A DNA stretch of 64,000 nt, from assembly GCF_003952465.1 (NCBI RefSeq), contig NZ_CP034448.1, positions 7,715,815 through 7,779,814 on the forward strand, written 5' to 3'. Shown here in pieces: positions 1 through 7,560 of the stretch (its first letter is position 1; each line of letters begins with the position of its first letter). Origin of the DNA: Mesorhizobium sp. M1B.F.Ca.ET.045.04.1.1. GTDB taxonomy: Bacteria > Pseudomonadota > Alphaproteobacteria > Rhizobiales > Rhizobiaceae. The position numbers and the translations under genes are program-made. Under the pieces are notes generated by a model, which was given only the letters and a program-made list of their open reading frames with translations, was not told the origin of the DNA and did not search any database.

Positions 1-100
1 GCCGTTGTTTTCCGCGCCGGAATTCGCGGCCCCCGTCGTCAAGGTTCCGGGGCAGACCGGGGAGCGATTCACGATCACCGCAAGGATCGATGCGCCGTGA
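1..100 (+). CDS. gspL: C-terminal end of a GspL-like T2SS protein (partial)
   Basis: Only the last 32 codons are in the window, in the frame beginning at base 2 and ending with TGA at 98-100. The tail ends in an FTITARID-type beta strand, as expected for the periplasmic ferredoxin-like end of GspL/PilN-type inner-membrane proteins. The stop overlaps the GTG start of the next gene, so the two are probably translationally coupled. The GspL assignment rests mainly on its position immediately before gspM; the fragment is too short to prove it. Confidence 0.55.
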   Translation, partial: PLFSAPEFAAPVVKVPGQTGERFTITARIDAP

Positions 101-702
101 ACCTTTTGACGCGAATTCTCAACGCACCCGCGCTGGTCCAACGATCGCTGGCTCTCGCCCTCGCTATCGTTGCGATGGCCTTGGCGGGTTGGGTTCTGTT
201 CGCTGCCGCCGGCAGCATCGCCTCGGCCAGGGCCGACGTCGAACAGAAGCGGCAAACGCTGGGGCAGATCGAAGCCGTCATACACCTGGCAAAAAACGTG
301 GAAAGCGCTGCCACACCCGTGGCGACCCCAGATAGCAAGGAGTTCCTCTCGGGCGCAAGCGAGGCCGTCATCCGCGGGGCACTGCAAACCCGGCTCAACG
401 CCATGGCCGCATCGAACGGAGTGACCGTGCTTTCCGCCGGCAACGCACCCACCCTCAGCGAGGACGGCGTCGCCTATCTTGGGCTGCGTGCTAGTGTTTC
501 CGGATCGCTAGAAAGCGTACACGGGTTCCTGCTCAGGCTGGAAACGACGCTGCCAGTTCTGTTCGTCCGCGAAGCCACGCTCAGAACCACGAACAACAGT
601 GCATCCGCTTCGCCGGCGAGGCCGCCTGAGATCTTCGCCGAAGTGCTTTTCTACGGCGCGCTGCAGCCGGCTGCTACGGCGGCGTCGGGGAATAAGCCAT
701 GA
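97..702 (+). CDS. gspM: type II secretion system protein GspM
   Basis: A 201-residue bitopic inner-membrane protein. It has a short cytoplasmic N-terminus, one membrane helix at about residues 18-38, a coiled-coil-prone stretch (about 40-65), and a periplasmic ferredoxin-like region where the ARASVSGSLESVHGFLLRLE segment resembles the GspM/PilO fold (T2SSM_b subgroup). In T2SS the GspL-GspM pair links the GspE ATPase to the pseudopilus. The GTG start overlaps the stop of the upstream GspL-like gene, and the stop overlaps the following ATG. The start was chosen because no ATG gives a complete membrane helix. The family call is from pattern and gene order. Confidence 0.75.
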   Translation: MNLLTRILNAPALVQRSLALALAIVAMALAGWVLFAAAGSIASARADVEQKRQTLGQIEAVIHLAKNVESAATPVATPDSKEFLSGASEAVIRGALQTRLNAMAASNGVTVLSAGNAPTLSEDGVAYLGLRASVSGSLESVHGFLLRLETTLPVLFVREATLRTTNNSASASPARPPEIFAEVLFYGALQPAATAASGNKP

Positions 703-1247
703 TGCGGGCCATGGCGGCGCTCGGCATCGGGATTGCGGCCGCCGGGCTCATTGCAACGAATGCCGTCCTCTACGATACGGCGGTCGATATTTCACCGGCG
801 ACACCGACCCAAAGGTCAGGAACCAAGTTGCAGGACGGCGCTGCTCCAATCACAACCGTGCCGGATATGAGCGGCTTAGCCGAAACCTTCGAGCGTCCGC
901 TGTTCAGCCCGACGCGGCGCAAATTCGTTCCTGCGCCGGCCGAGCCGAAGCCTGCCGAGGTGGCCACCGCGCCCGCAGCGCCCTCGCCACAGGAGACTGC
1001 GGCGCCGGTGGCTGCGCCGTCGCTGCTCGGAATCAGCATCAGCGTGGGAAACGCGCGGGCCTTGCTAAGGGTCGATGGCGGCGCCGCGGCCAATTGGTAT
1101 GCCAATGGCGAGACCGTCGACGGCTGGACGGTTTCCGCGATCGACAAGGACGAAGCAGTGCTCACGCGCAGCGGACGAGAGGCTCGCCTGTCGCTTTATC
1201 CGCCTGTTCAAAAGCAGGCAATTGGAGGCGGCGGCGTTGCGCAGTGA
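699..1247 (+). CDS. gspN: type II secretion system GspN/GspC-like protein
   Basis: A 182-residue protein with an N-terminal membrane helix (about residues 4-24), a Pro/Ala-rich periplasmic linker (about 75-110), and a C-terminal beta-rich domain (about 112-172, with LLGISIS, ALLRVDG and GWTVSAI strands). That domain resembles the homology region of GspC or the PilP fold. In T2SS such proteins contact the N0 domain of the secretin. There is no PDZ domain, so this is a short GspC; rhizobial clusters often label it GspN. ATGA overlap with gspM; its stop overlaps the proposed TTG start of gspK. Confidence 0.65.
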   Translation: MMRAMAALGIGIAAAGLIATNAVLYDTAVDISPATPTQRSGTKLQDGAAPITTVPDMSGLAETFERPLFSPTRRKFVPAPAEPKPAEVATAPAAPSPQETAAPVAAPSLLGISISVGNARALLRVDGGAAANWYANGETVDGWTVSAIDKDEAVLTRSGREARLSLYPPVQKQAIGGGGVAQ

Positions 1248-2148
1248 CCATCCAGGCAACGATGCTGGACATGGCGGCTTTGCGCTGGTCGCCGTGCTGG
1301 TCTTTATGCTGCTCGTCTCAGCGATCGTCGTTCCTTTCGCGCTCATGGCGAGGACACGCCTGATGATCGCCAGCAACGAGGCCGAGCAGCAACGGCTGGC
1401 CTTGGTTGCAGACGGGCTAGTCAATGTCATCTCGGCCGAGCTGTTCAATGGTTCTGAGGCTGACAGCCAGTCGATGAACGGCGAGCCATCGGAATGCCGG
1501 GCCGGCCACATGATCTTCGAGGTGCGGGTACAGGACCATGACGGTCTGATTGATCTCAATGCCGGCGAAGCCGTCTTGCTGGCGCGCGGCTTCGACTCGC
1601 TTGGCTTCGATCGGCAGAATGCCGAAGCGCTTGCCAGGTCCGTCATTTCCTTCAGGACGGCAGTGAGTGCATTCGAGTCCGCCGCAGAACGGGCGCCTTC
1701 GCCCGAACCGCGCGAAGACAAGCACGCGCCCTTCGAGTCCGTGTCGGAATTGCAGGAATTTTCGGCCCTCGCCGCCACGCGGCTTCATGACCTCTACCAA
1801 GTGTTCACAGTCAATCTGAAACGCGGTTCGATCAACCTCGCCAGTGCGCCGAAGCGTCTGCGGGATGTGTTCGATGGCGATCGTGAACAAATGGCGAGCC
1901 GCACCACAAATCGGAGCCCGGTCTATTCCGTCGAAATCGTGGTCAGGCGCGAAGGCTCGGGCATTGTCGGCCGGGCTGGTTTTGTCGTTGAGAGATTTCC
2001 TCAACTGGCGGCCGGCTTCAGGCGAACTGCGCTAATCCCTGGCGGCGGGATCGCCGACAGCTCTTCCGCTATGCCTCCCTCGATGGCCAGCTGCGATGCA
2101 ATGTTCGGCAGCCCCGTGGCCGAGATGCTGGGGAAATGGGCTTCATGA
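1237..2148 (+). CDS. gspK: type II secretion system minor pseudopilin GspK
   Basis: About 303 residues. The start chosen is TTG at 1237: it has a GGAGG at 1224-1228, overlaps the stop of the previous gene, and puts a prepilin cleavage site (GHGG then FALVAVLVF) near the N-terminus. The residue at +5 of the mature protein is Ala instead of Glu, which is typical of GspK. A long globular domain follows, including a DLNAGE segment typical of the GspK helical insertion. GspK caps the pseudopilus tip with GspI and GspJ. Starts further upstream in the same frame would add an unsupported extension inside the previous gene. Confidence 0.8.
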   Translation: MRSDHPGNDAGHGGFALVAVLVFMLLVSAIVVPFALMARTRLMIASNEAEQQRLALVADGLVNVISAELFNGSEADSQSMNGEPSECRAGHMIFEVRVQDHDGLIDLNAGEAVLLARGFDSLGFDRQNAEALARSVISFRTAVSAFESAAERAPSPEPREDKHAPFESVSELQEFSALAATRLHDLYQVFTVNLKRGSINLASAPKRLRDVFDGDREQMASRTTNRSPVYSVEIVVRREGSGIVGRAGFVVERFPQLAAGFRRTALIPGGGIADSSSAMPPSMASCDAMFGSPVAEMLGKWAS

Positions 2149-3785
2149 CCGTCTCTCCCGGCGCTCCGCAAATCGAAACGTTTCTCGCCTTCCTGGAAGG
2201 CGAGAATATCCTTACCGCGCATGCCGCGCAGCGTGCGCTCAGTGCGACGAAAACCTCGGGGCATCCGTTCGACACGGTGATGACGGAACTCGGCTTAATC
2301 GGCGAACATGAACTCGCCAACAATCTGTGCCGCTTTCTCGACGTGCCGGTGCTGACCGAGGTGCCGGAACAGTTGAGCCCGCAAATGCTCGCCAGCGTGC
2401 CGCTGGCGTATCTCAGGGAGAATGCGGTCCTGCCGCTGGAGATGGACGAGCAACAGCTGGTCGTCGCGGTGGCGGATCCCTTTTCGTCGGCGACCATCGA
2501 CGCGCTCGCCTTTCACTGGGAAAGGACGCCGTCGCTGCGCGTCTTGCCGCGACGCATGATCGGCGAATGCACAGACCGGCTTGAGCGGTCGTCGGCTGAG
2601 GCCGTATCGCTTGAAGCCGGCAATGCCAGCCCCTCGGATTTCGGCTCGGACGATCTCGAGCGTCTGAAGGATTTCGCCCGCGAGGCGCCGATTGTGCGCT
2701 TTGTCGCCGACACCATCCACCGCGCGGTCGACGCCAAGGCAACCGACATCCATATCGAGCCGCTTGAGGATCATGTCCGCATCCGCTTCCGCAATGACGG
2801 CATGCTCTCCGTCGTCGACACCGCGCCGTCTGCGATGCTGTCGGGCGTTTCGACGCGCATCAAGATCCTGTCTCGGCTCAACATCGCGGAACGGCGGCTG
2901 CCGCAGGACGGGCGCATGCGCATCGCCGTGCGCGGACGCGATGTCGATCTGCGCGTCTCGGTCATCCCGTCGATCCACGGCGAGGCGATCGTGCTGCGCA
3001 TCCTCGACCGCGCGGGCGTCGAGCTGCGCCTGGAAAAGCTCGGCTTCGACGAAGCAGCGCAAGTCAAGATCAGGCAGATGTCGCGTGCCGCCAACGGCAT
3101 CGTGCTGGTGACCGGCCCGACCGGCAGCGGCAAGACGACGACGCTTTACTCGGTCCTCGCCGAGTGCTCCCGGCCCGATGTCAAGGTGTTCACCGTCGAG
3201 GATCCGGTCGAGTACAGGATGGCCGGCATCACGCAGTTGCAGGTCAACCCGGCGATCGACCTCGATTTCGCCACGGCGCTGCGCTCGATCCTGCGCCAGG
3301 ATCCCGACATCATCCTGCTCGGCGAAATCCGCGACCGCGAGACGGCGCACATTGCCATCCAGGCGGCGCTGACCGGCCATCTGGTGTTTTCGACCTTGCA
3401 CACCAACAGCGCGGCCGGGGCGCTGACGCGCCTGCGCGACATGGGCGTGGACGGCTATCTGCTGGGCGCCACCATCCGCGGCGTCATTGCGCAGCGCCTA
3501 CTGCGGCGCGTCTGTCCGGCCTGCCAAGGCGCCGGCGCCGTCGCGTCCTGCAAGAGCTGCAACGGATCCGGCTATAGCGGGCGCACCGTGACCTACGAAA
3601 TGCTGCAGGTGTCGCCGCGCATCGCGGCGCTCATCGACGAAGGCGCGAGCGAGCTCGAGATCACCAAGGCGGCGTCGGAAGCCGATCTAACGCCAATGGC
3701 CGTGCATGCCGCCGCTTTGGCGCGGCGCGGGGTCACCACACTCGAAGAAGTGCGGCGCGTCATCGATCTCGGTGGAGGCGGTTGA
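2145..3785 (+). CDS. gspE: type II secretion ATPase GspE
   Basis: About 546 residues. The N-terminal T2SSE-N domain (about 1-150) binds GspL. The ATPase domain has a Walker A GPTGSGKTT near residue 323, an Asp box, a Walker B (DPDIILLGEIRD) and a His box (STLHTNSA). A reduced zinc motif follows, with CPAC and CKSC pairs about 12 residues apart. It powers pseudopilus assembly at the inner membrane. ATG 2145 overlaps the gspK stop (ATGA) and has GGGGAAA at good spacing; an in-frame ATG at 2136 is the alternative. Confidence 0.95.
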   Translation: MTVSPGAPQIETFLAFLEGENILTAHAAQRALSATKTSGHPFDTVMTELGLIGEHELANNLCRFLDVPVLTEVPEQLSPQMLASVPLAYLRENAVLPLEMDEQQLVVAVADPFSSATIDALAFHWERTPSLRVLPRRMIGECTDRLERSSAEAVSLEAGNASPSDFGSDDLERLKDFAREAPIVRFVADTIHRAVDAKATDIHIEPLEDHVRIRFRNDGMLSVVDTAPSAMLSGVSTRIKILSRLNIAERRLPQDGRMRIAVRGRDVDLRVSVIPSIHGEAIVLRILDRAGVELRLEKLGFDEAAQVKIRQMSRAANGIVLVTGPTGSGKTTTLYSVLAECSRPDVKVFTVEDPVEYRMAGITQLQVNPAIDLDFATALRSILRQDPDIILLGEIRDRETAHIAIQAALTGHLVFSTLHTNSAAGALTRLRDMGVDGYLLGATIRGVIAQRLLRRVCPACQGAGAVASCKSCNGSGYSGRTVTYEMLQVSPRIAALIDEGASELEITKAASEADLTPMAVHAAALARRGVTTLEEVRRVIDLGGGG

Positions 3786-5002
3786 TGCCGGCATTTTCCT
3801 ATCGCGCCTATCTCGCCGACGGCGCCAGGGAAAACGGCGTCGTCGAGGCACCGACCAAGCAGGATGCCGCCCGCAAGCTGGCACAGCAAGGCCGCCGCTC
3901 CTACCATCTGGTGCCGGCAAGCGAGGAGAAGGCGCGGATCAGGCTGCCGGGCAAAGCCAGCTTCACGCTGACGCGGCGCGTCGATCTCAGCCGGCTTTTC
4001 GCCGAGCTCTCCGTGCTGCTCAATGCCGGCTTCACCATCGACCGCGCCTTGAACGCGGTGATTTCCGGCGAGGGCAACGCCGCCAGGCGCCAGCAACTGC
4101 AGACGGTGCTGGACCTCACCACAGGCGGTCGCTCCATCGCCGACGCCTTCCTGACCTTGCCCGGCATCACCCCCGATGTCGCCGCCTTGCTCGCCAGCGG
4201 CGAGCGCAGCGGCAAGATGGCCTATATCTGCCAGCGCCTGGCCGATGCGTTCGAGGCCAGGGGCAAACGCAGGACCTCGATCATCGAGGCGCTGACCTAT
4301 CCAGCCTTCCTGCTCCTGGTGATGTGCGGCGCCATGGTCATACTGGCGACGGTGCTGGTGCCGGCGCTGGAGCCAATCTTCGAGGGGTCGTCCGCCCCAA
4401 AACCCTTCACCATGCGCATGCTCTCCGCCTTCGGCCACGTCTTCAACGACTATCCGTTCGTCTTCCCGCTCGCTGGCTTGCTGGCGCTGCTCTTCTATCT
4501 CGCCCTGTCGAAGTCTCCCGTGGCGAAAAGCGCCTTCTCGCGCTGGCTCCTCAAAATACCGCTGATCGGCCCGCTGGTCGTCAACGCGGTGCTCGCCCGC
4601 TACCTCGAAACCTTGTCGCTGTTGCTGGGCAACGGCGTGACGATGAGCGAGGCGCTGCGGCTGGCGACCAACGTCTCGCAACAGGCGGCGCTGAAGGCGA
4701 GCTTCGCAGCCATCGAGGAGGAGGTGGCGAACGGCGCGCGGCTGCACAATGCGGCGATAAATGCCGGCCTGTTCGACAACGCCACGCTGTCGCTGATTTC
4801 GCTTGGCGACGACGCCAACGCGCTTCCCGTCGTGCTCGACCGAGCCGGCAAGATGCTGCAATCGGCGGTGACGCGGCGCATCGACACACTGCTCAAACTC
4901 CTGACACCGGCCATGACGATCTCGCTCGGCTTCCTTGTCGGCAGCCTGGTCGTCTCGGTGATGACGACGATCCTCAGCATCAACGATCTGGCGCTGCAAT
5001 GA
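3785..5002 (+). CDS. gspF: type II secretion inner-membrane protein GspF
   Basis: About 405 residues, the usual GspF length. It has two T2SSF repeats (about 64-190 and 265-390), each starting with the LFAELSVLLNAG / YLETLSLLLGNG-type motif and ending in membrane helices, with three predicted membrane segments in total. It is the polytopic platform protein that contacts GspE and GspL. The ATG shares a base with the gspE stop (TGATG) and has GGAGG at 3774-3778. A TTG one codon upstream (3782) is possible but has no advantage. Confidence 0.95.
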   Translation: MPAFSYRAYLADGARENGVVEAPTKQDAARKLAQQGRRSYHLVPASEEKARIRLPGKASFTLTRRVDLSRLFAELSVLLNAGFTIDRALNAVISGEGNAARRQQLQTVLDLTTGGRSIADAFLTLPGITPDVAALLASGERSGKMAYICQRLADAFEARGKRRTSIIEALTYPAFLLLVMCGAMVILATVLVPALEPIFEGSSAPKPFTMRMLSAFGHVFNDYPFVFPLAGLLALLFYLALSKSPVAKSAFSRWLLKIPLIGPLVVNAVLARYLETLSLLLGNGVTMSEALRLATNVSQQAALKASFAAIEEEVANGARLHNAAINAGLFDNATLSLISLGDDANALPVVLDRAGKMLQSAVTRRIDTLLKLLTPAMTISLGFLVGSLVVSVMTTILSINDLALQ

Positions 5003-5472
5003 GGACATTCGCCGCCGCGCCGCAACGCGAAGGGGCCACCGCCGGTTTCACCTTGATCGAGATGATGGTCGTGCTGGCCATCATCGCCGTCGTCGCCGCA
5101 ATAGCGGCGCCCGGCATCGTCCAGCGATACCGCTCGCAGAGCCTGGAAAGCCTGTCGGGCGAGATCATCGCCCGGATTCGCATATCGCGCACGGTGGCGA
5201 TCGCAACGGCGAGACCGCAGCAGATCGTCATCGATCTCGACGGCCGCACCATCCGCTTCGGCGACCGGCCCGCGCTCGATTTGCCCGAGGACGTGAAAAT
5301 GACTGTGACCACCGGCCGCGAAACGGTTGCGGATGGCCGCCGGGCTGCTTTGACGTTTCTTCCCGACGGTAGCTCTTCGGGCGTGGAAATCGACCTGCAG
5401 CGCGGCGGCCAGGCGGCGCATATCGAGGTGAACTGGCTGACCGGACTAGCCAGCCGGAAGATGAAGCCATGA
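4999..5472 (+). CDS. gspH: type II secretion minor pseudopilin GspH
   Basis: 157 residues with a type IV prepilin signature: a 16-residue leader ending in Gly, then FTLIEMMVVLAIIAVVAAI with Phe +1 and Glu +5, followed by a GspH-type beta-rich C-terminal domain (about 60-155). It joins the pseudopilus below the GspI-J-K tip. The start is ATG 4999, overlapping the gspF stop; the same open frame continues far upstream, but only as an antisense-free shadow of gspF. Confidence 0.88.
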   Translation: MRTFAAAPQREGATAGFTLIEMMVVLAIIAVVAAIAAPGIVQRYRSQSLESLSGEIIARIRISRTVAIATARPQQIVIDLDGRTIRFGDRPALDLPEDVKMTVTTGRETVADGRRAALTFLPDGSSSGVEIDLQRGGQAAHIEVNWLTGLASRKMKP

Positions 5473-5825
5473 CGTCGGAAAACAGCGAGGATGGCTTCTC
5501 GATCCTCGAAATGATCGTCGCCATGACCATTCTGGCGCTGGTTCTCGGCATCGCCAGCCAGACGATCGTGCTTGCCGGCCGCAGCATCGTGAAAGCGCGG
5601 GAAGAAATGGAGGCGGCGCGCAAGGTCCGCGCCATCATGGCTCAGTACTACGCCGCCGAAAGCGGCGCGACGGCCGGGCTCGACGCCATCGCCCAATCCG
5701 GCTGGACGGTCAAGATCCAGCCGATGGGCGGCGCCAAGGCAAAGCTCGATGCCATCGTCATCGAAAACAGCGGCGCGGCGGCCGGAACATTCCTCACCTT
5801 CATGCCCGCCAGGCGGCAGCCATGA
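5469..5825 (+). CDS. gspI: type II secretion minor pseudopilin GspI
   Basis: 118 residues. A 9-residue leader ends in Gly, then FSILEMIVAMTILALVLGIA with Glu at +5, followed by a small C-terminal domain with the GWTVKIQP strand expected of GspI. It is the likely nucleator of the pseudopilus tip with GspJ and GspK. It overlaps gspH and gspJ by four bases on each side. Confidence 0.82.
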   Translation: MTSENSEDGFSILEMIVAMTILALVLGIASQTIVLAGRSIVKAREEMEAARKVRAIMAQYYAAESGATAGLDAIAQSGWTVKIQPMGGAKAKLDAIVIENSGAAAGTFLTFMPARRQP

Positions 5826-6544
5826 GAGGTCTTTTTCCTCGCGCCGCGATGCTCCTCCCGGTTTCATGGCGCCGGGAAAACTGGCGTGTGGACAGAAACG
5901 CGACTGCCGGCGGATCGCGCCCGATCGCGAAGCAATCGCCGATCGAGGGCTTTGCGCTGATCGACGTTTTGGTGGGCCTTGCGCTTCTCGGCGTGGTTTC
6001 CGCGCTGATGGTCGTTTTTCTGGGGCAGGCGCGAACGATGCTGCGCATCCAGAACGCTACCCAGATGCAGATGGAAGTGGATGCGGCGACGCGGTTTCTC
6101 GAAACCGCGCTCGGGATTGCGGAGACCCTGCCTTTGACGCAGTCGACGCCGGACGACGTGATCTATTTCAGCGGCGGACCCGACCGGCTGCAATTCAACG
6201 GCGTCATGGCGATCGGTTTCGGCTCGTCGGCGCTCAGGCAGATCGCGATCCAGCCCACGGGCGACAGCCTGACAATCATCCAGATTCCGCGGCGGGGCGG
6301 CGCCGCCGGGGCCGATGACAAGGCCGGCAACCTGACCGTGCCGCTGATCGCCGGCGTGACCGGCGTGCGGTTCGAATATCTCGATGGCTCGAAGGGATCC
6401 TGGTCGGCCGACTGGAAGCTCAACCGGCGCCTTCCGGCCGCCATCCGCTTCAAGCTGTCGGTCGCCAAGGACGGCGCGATCTATGTGTCCGACGGCTTTG
6501 CGCGGCTGAACCTGGCAAGCCTGCAGGGCGAGCGCGACAAATGA
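5822..6544 (+). CDS. gspJ: type II secretion minor pseudopilin GspJ
   Basis: 240 residues with an unusually long leader (about 43 residues) before the cleavage Gly, then FALIDVLVGLALLGVVSALM. The +5 position is Asp where type IV pilins have Glu; this conservative change is notable. The C-terminal beta-rich region (LTVPLIAGVTGVRFEYLDG, then KLNRRLPAAIRFKLSV) is characteristic of GspJ. It is the last gene of the + strand gsp run and converges with gspG across a 49-base gap. Confidence 0.82.
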   Translation: MRGLFPRAAMLLPVSWRRENWRVDRNATAGGSRPIAKQSPIEGFALIDVLVGLALLGVVSALMVVFLGQARTMLRIQNATQMQMEVDAATRFLETALGIAETLPLTQSTPDDVIYFSGGPDRLQFNGVMAIGFGSSALRQIAIQPTGDSLTIIQIPRRGGAAGADDKAGNLTVPLIAGVTGVRFEYLDGSKGSWSADWKLNRRLPAAIRFKLSVAKDGAIYVSDGFARLNLASLQGERDK

Positions 6545-6593
6545 GGTGACCGGCCGCTCCGGCTTTGCCTGGCTCCGGATCAGAAAACCGGCA

Positions 6594-7067
6594 TCAGTTG
6601 GTGACGTCCTGGTCTTCGCCTGTACCATCCGGTTTGCCGTCGCGTCCGAAGGTCCGGATCACCACGCTGCTGGCGTCCGCCTTCAACTCGTAGATATACG
6701 GCTTGCCCCAAGGGTCGTTGAGGCCGCTGGTCGTCTTGAGATAGGGGCCGTTCCAGTGCGTTTCGCCGGGCGGTGCCGTCACCAGCGCCTTGAGACCTTC
6801 GTCGTTGGACGGGTATTTGGCGTTGTCGACATAGTAAAGCTCCAGCGCGCTCTCGATGTTCTTGATCTGCGCCTTGGCGGCGCTGGTGCGGGCGGAGCCC
6901 AGATAGCGCAGCACCTGCGGCGCCACCAGCGTGGCGATCAGCGCGATGATGGCCAGCACGACCAGGAGCTCGACCAGGGTGAAGCCGGCCTCGCTATTGC
7001 CGGTCCGCTTGTTTTCGGTCCTGCCCTGTTTGTATTCGGTCAAGCCGATGAGATGGAAGATCTGCAT
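6594..7067 (-). CDS. gspG: type II secretion major pseudopilin GspG
   Basis: 157 residues: leader of 28 residues (long for GspG), then FTLVELLVVLAIIALIATLVAP with Glu +5 and the classic GspG core (KAQIKNIESALELYYVDNAKYPS, then WNGPYL, then DPWGKPYIYE, the calcium-binding loop region). It is the main subunit of the pseudopilus. ATG 7067 overlaps the stop of the prepilin peptidase gene. A TTG nine codons in would shorten the leader to about 20 residues. Confidence 0.93.
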   Translation of the reverse strand: MQIFHLIGLTEYKQGRTENKRTGNSEAGFTLVELLVVLAIIALIATLVAPQVLRYLGSARTSAAKAQIKNIESALELYYVDNAKYPSNDEGLKALVTAPPGETHWNGPYLKTTSGLNDPWGKPYIYELKADASSVVIRTFGRDGKPDGTGEDQDVTN

Positions 7068-7558
7068 CACGAAATCCCTAGATTCGATCCGATGAATTGT
7101 TCGAGCATCCAGCTCAAGCCCAGTCCGAGCGCGATGAACGGCCCGAACGGAACACGCATTCGCGCCGCCGCCGGACCGGCGGCAACGACCTGCCCGCCGA
7201 CAAACAGCAGCGCAGCAGTGCTGGCGATGAACAACAGCACCGGCAACAGCACCGGGTTGATCCACAGCGCCGCCGCGCCCAGCATCTTCACGTCGCCGAG
7301 GCCGAGGCCGATTCTGCCGGTGAGCAGGAAATGGCCGCGCCGCAGCGCCCAGAAGACCGCCAGCGCCAGGGCGGCGATGAGCAGCTGCATGGCCGCGTCG
7401 CGCTGGGCGACCAGCTGGAAACCCAACCCGCTCACGGCCAGCGCCATGTTGAGCGGGTCGGGAATGACCTGCCGCCTGAAGTCGACGACGGCAATGGCGG
7501 CCAGGATGCCAGCCAGGACCAGGCCGGCAACGATCAGGATGGCACCATCCGTTTCCAT
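7067..7558 (-). CDS. gspO: prepilin peptidase (A24 family), short form
   Basis: 163 residues, five to six membrane helices. The two catalytic aspartates of the A24 aspartic peptidase family are visible in AVVDFRRQVIPD (about residue 26) and GLGLGDVKMLGAA (about residue 88). It lacks the N-terminal zinc and methyltransferase region of full-length GspO/PilD, so it resembles the TadV/CpaA-like short type. It would process the leaders of GspG, H, I, J and K. It lies two bases after gspD. Confidence 0.85.
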   Translation of the reverse strand: METDGAILIVAGLVLAGILAAIAVVDFRRQVIPDPLNMALAVSGLGFQLVAQRDAAMQLLIAALALAVFWALRRGHFLLTGRIGLGLGDVKMLGAAALWINPVLLPVLLFIASTAALLFVGGQVVAAGPAAARMRVPFGPFIALGLGLSWMLEQFIGSNLGIS

Positions 7559-7560
7559 GG

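Noticed and set aside
3593..5008. 471-codon - strand frame antisense to gspF
   Set aside because: Gln/Arg/His-rich shadow of gspF; no start signal and no family resemblance.
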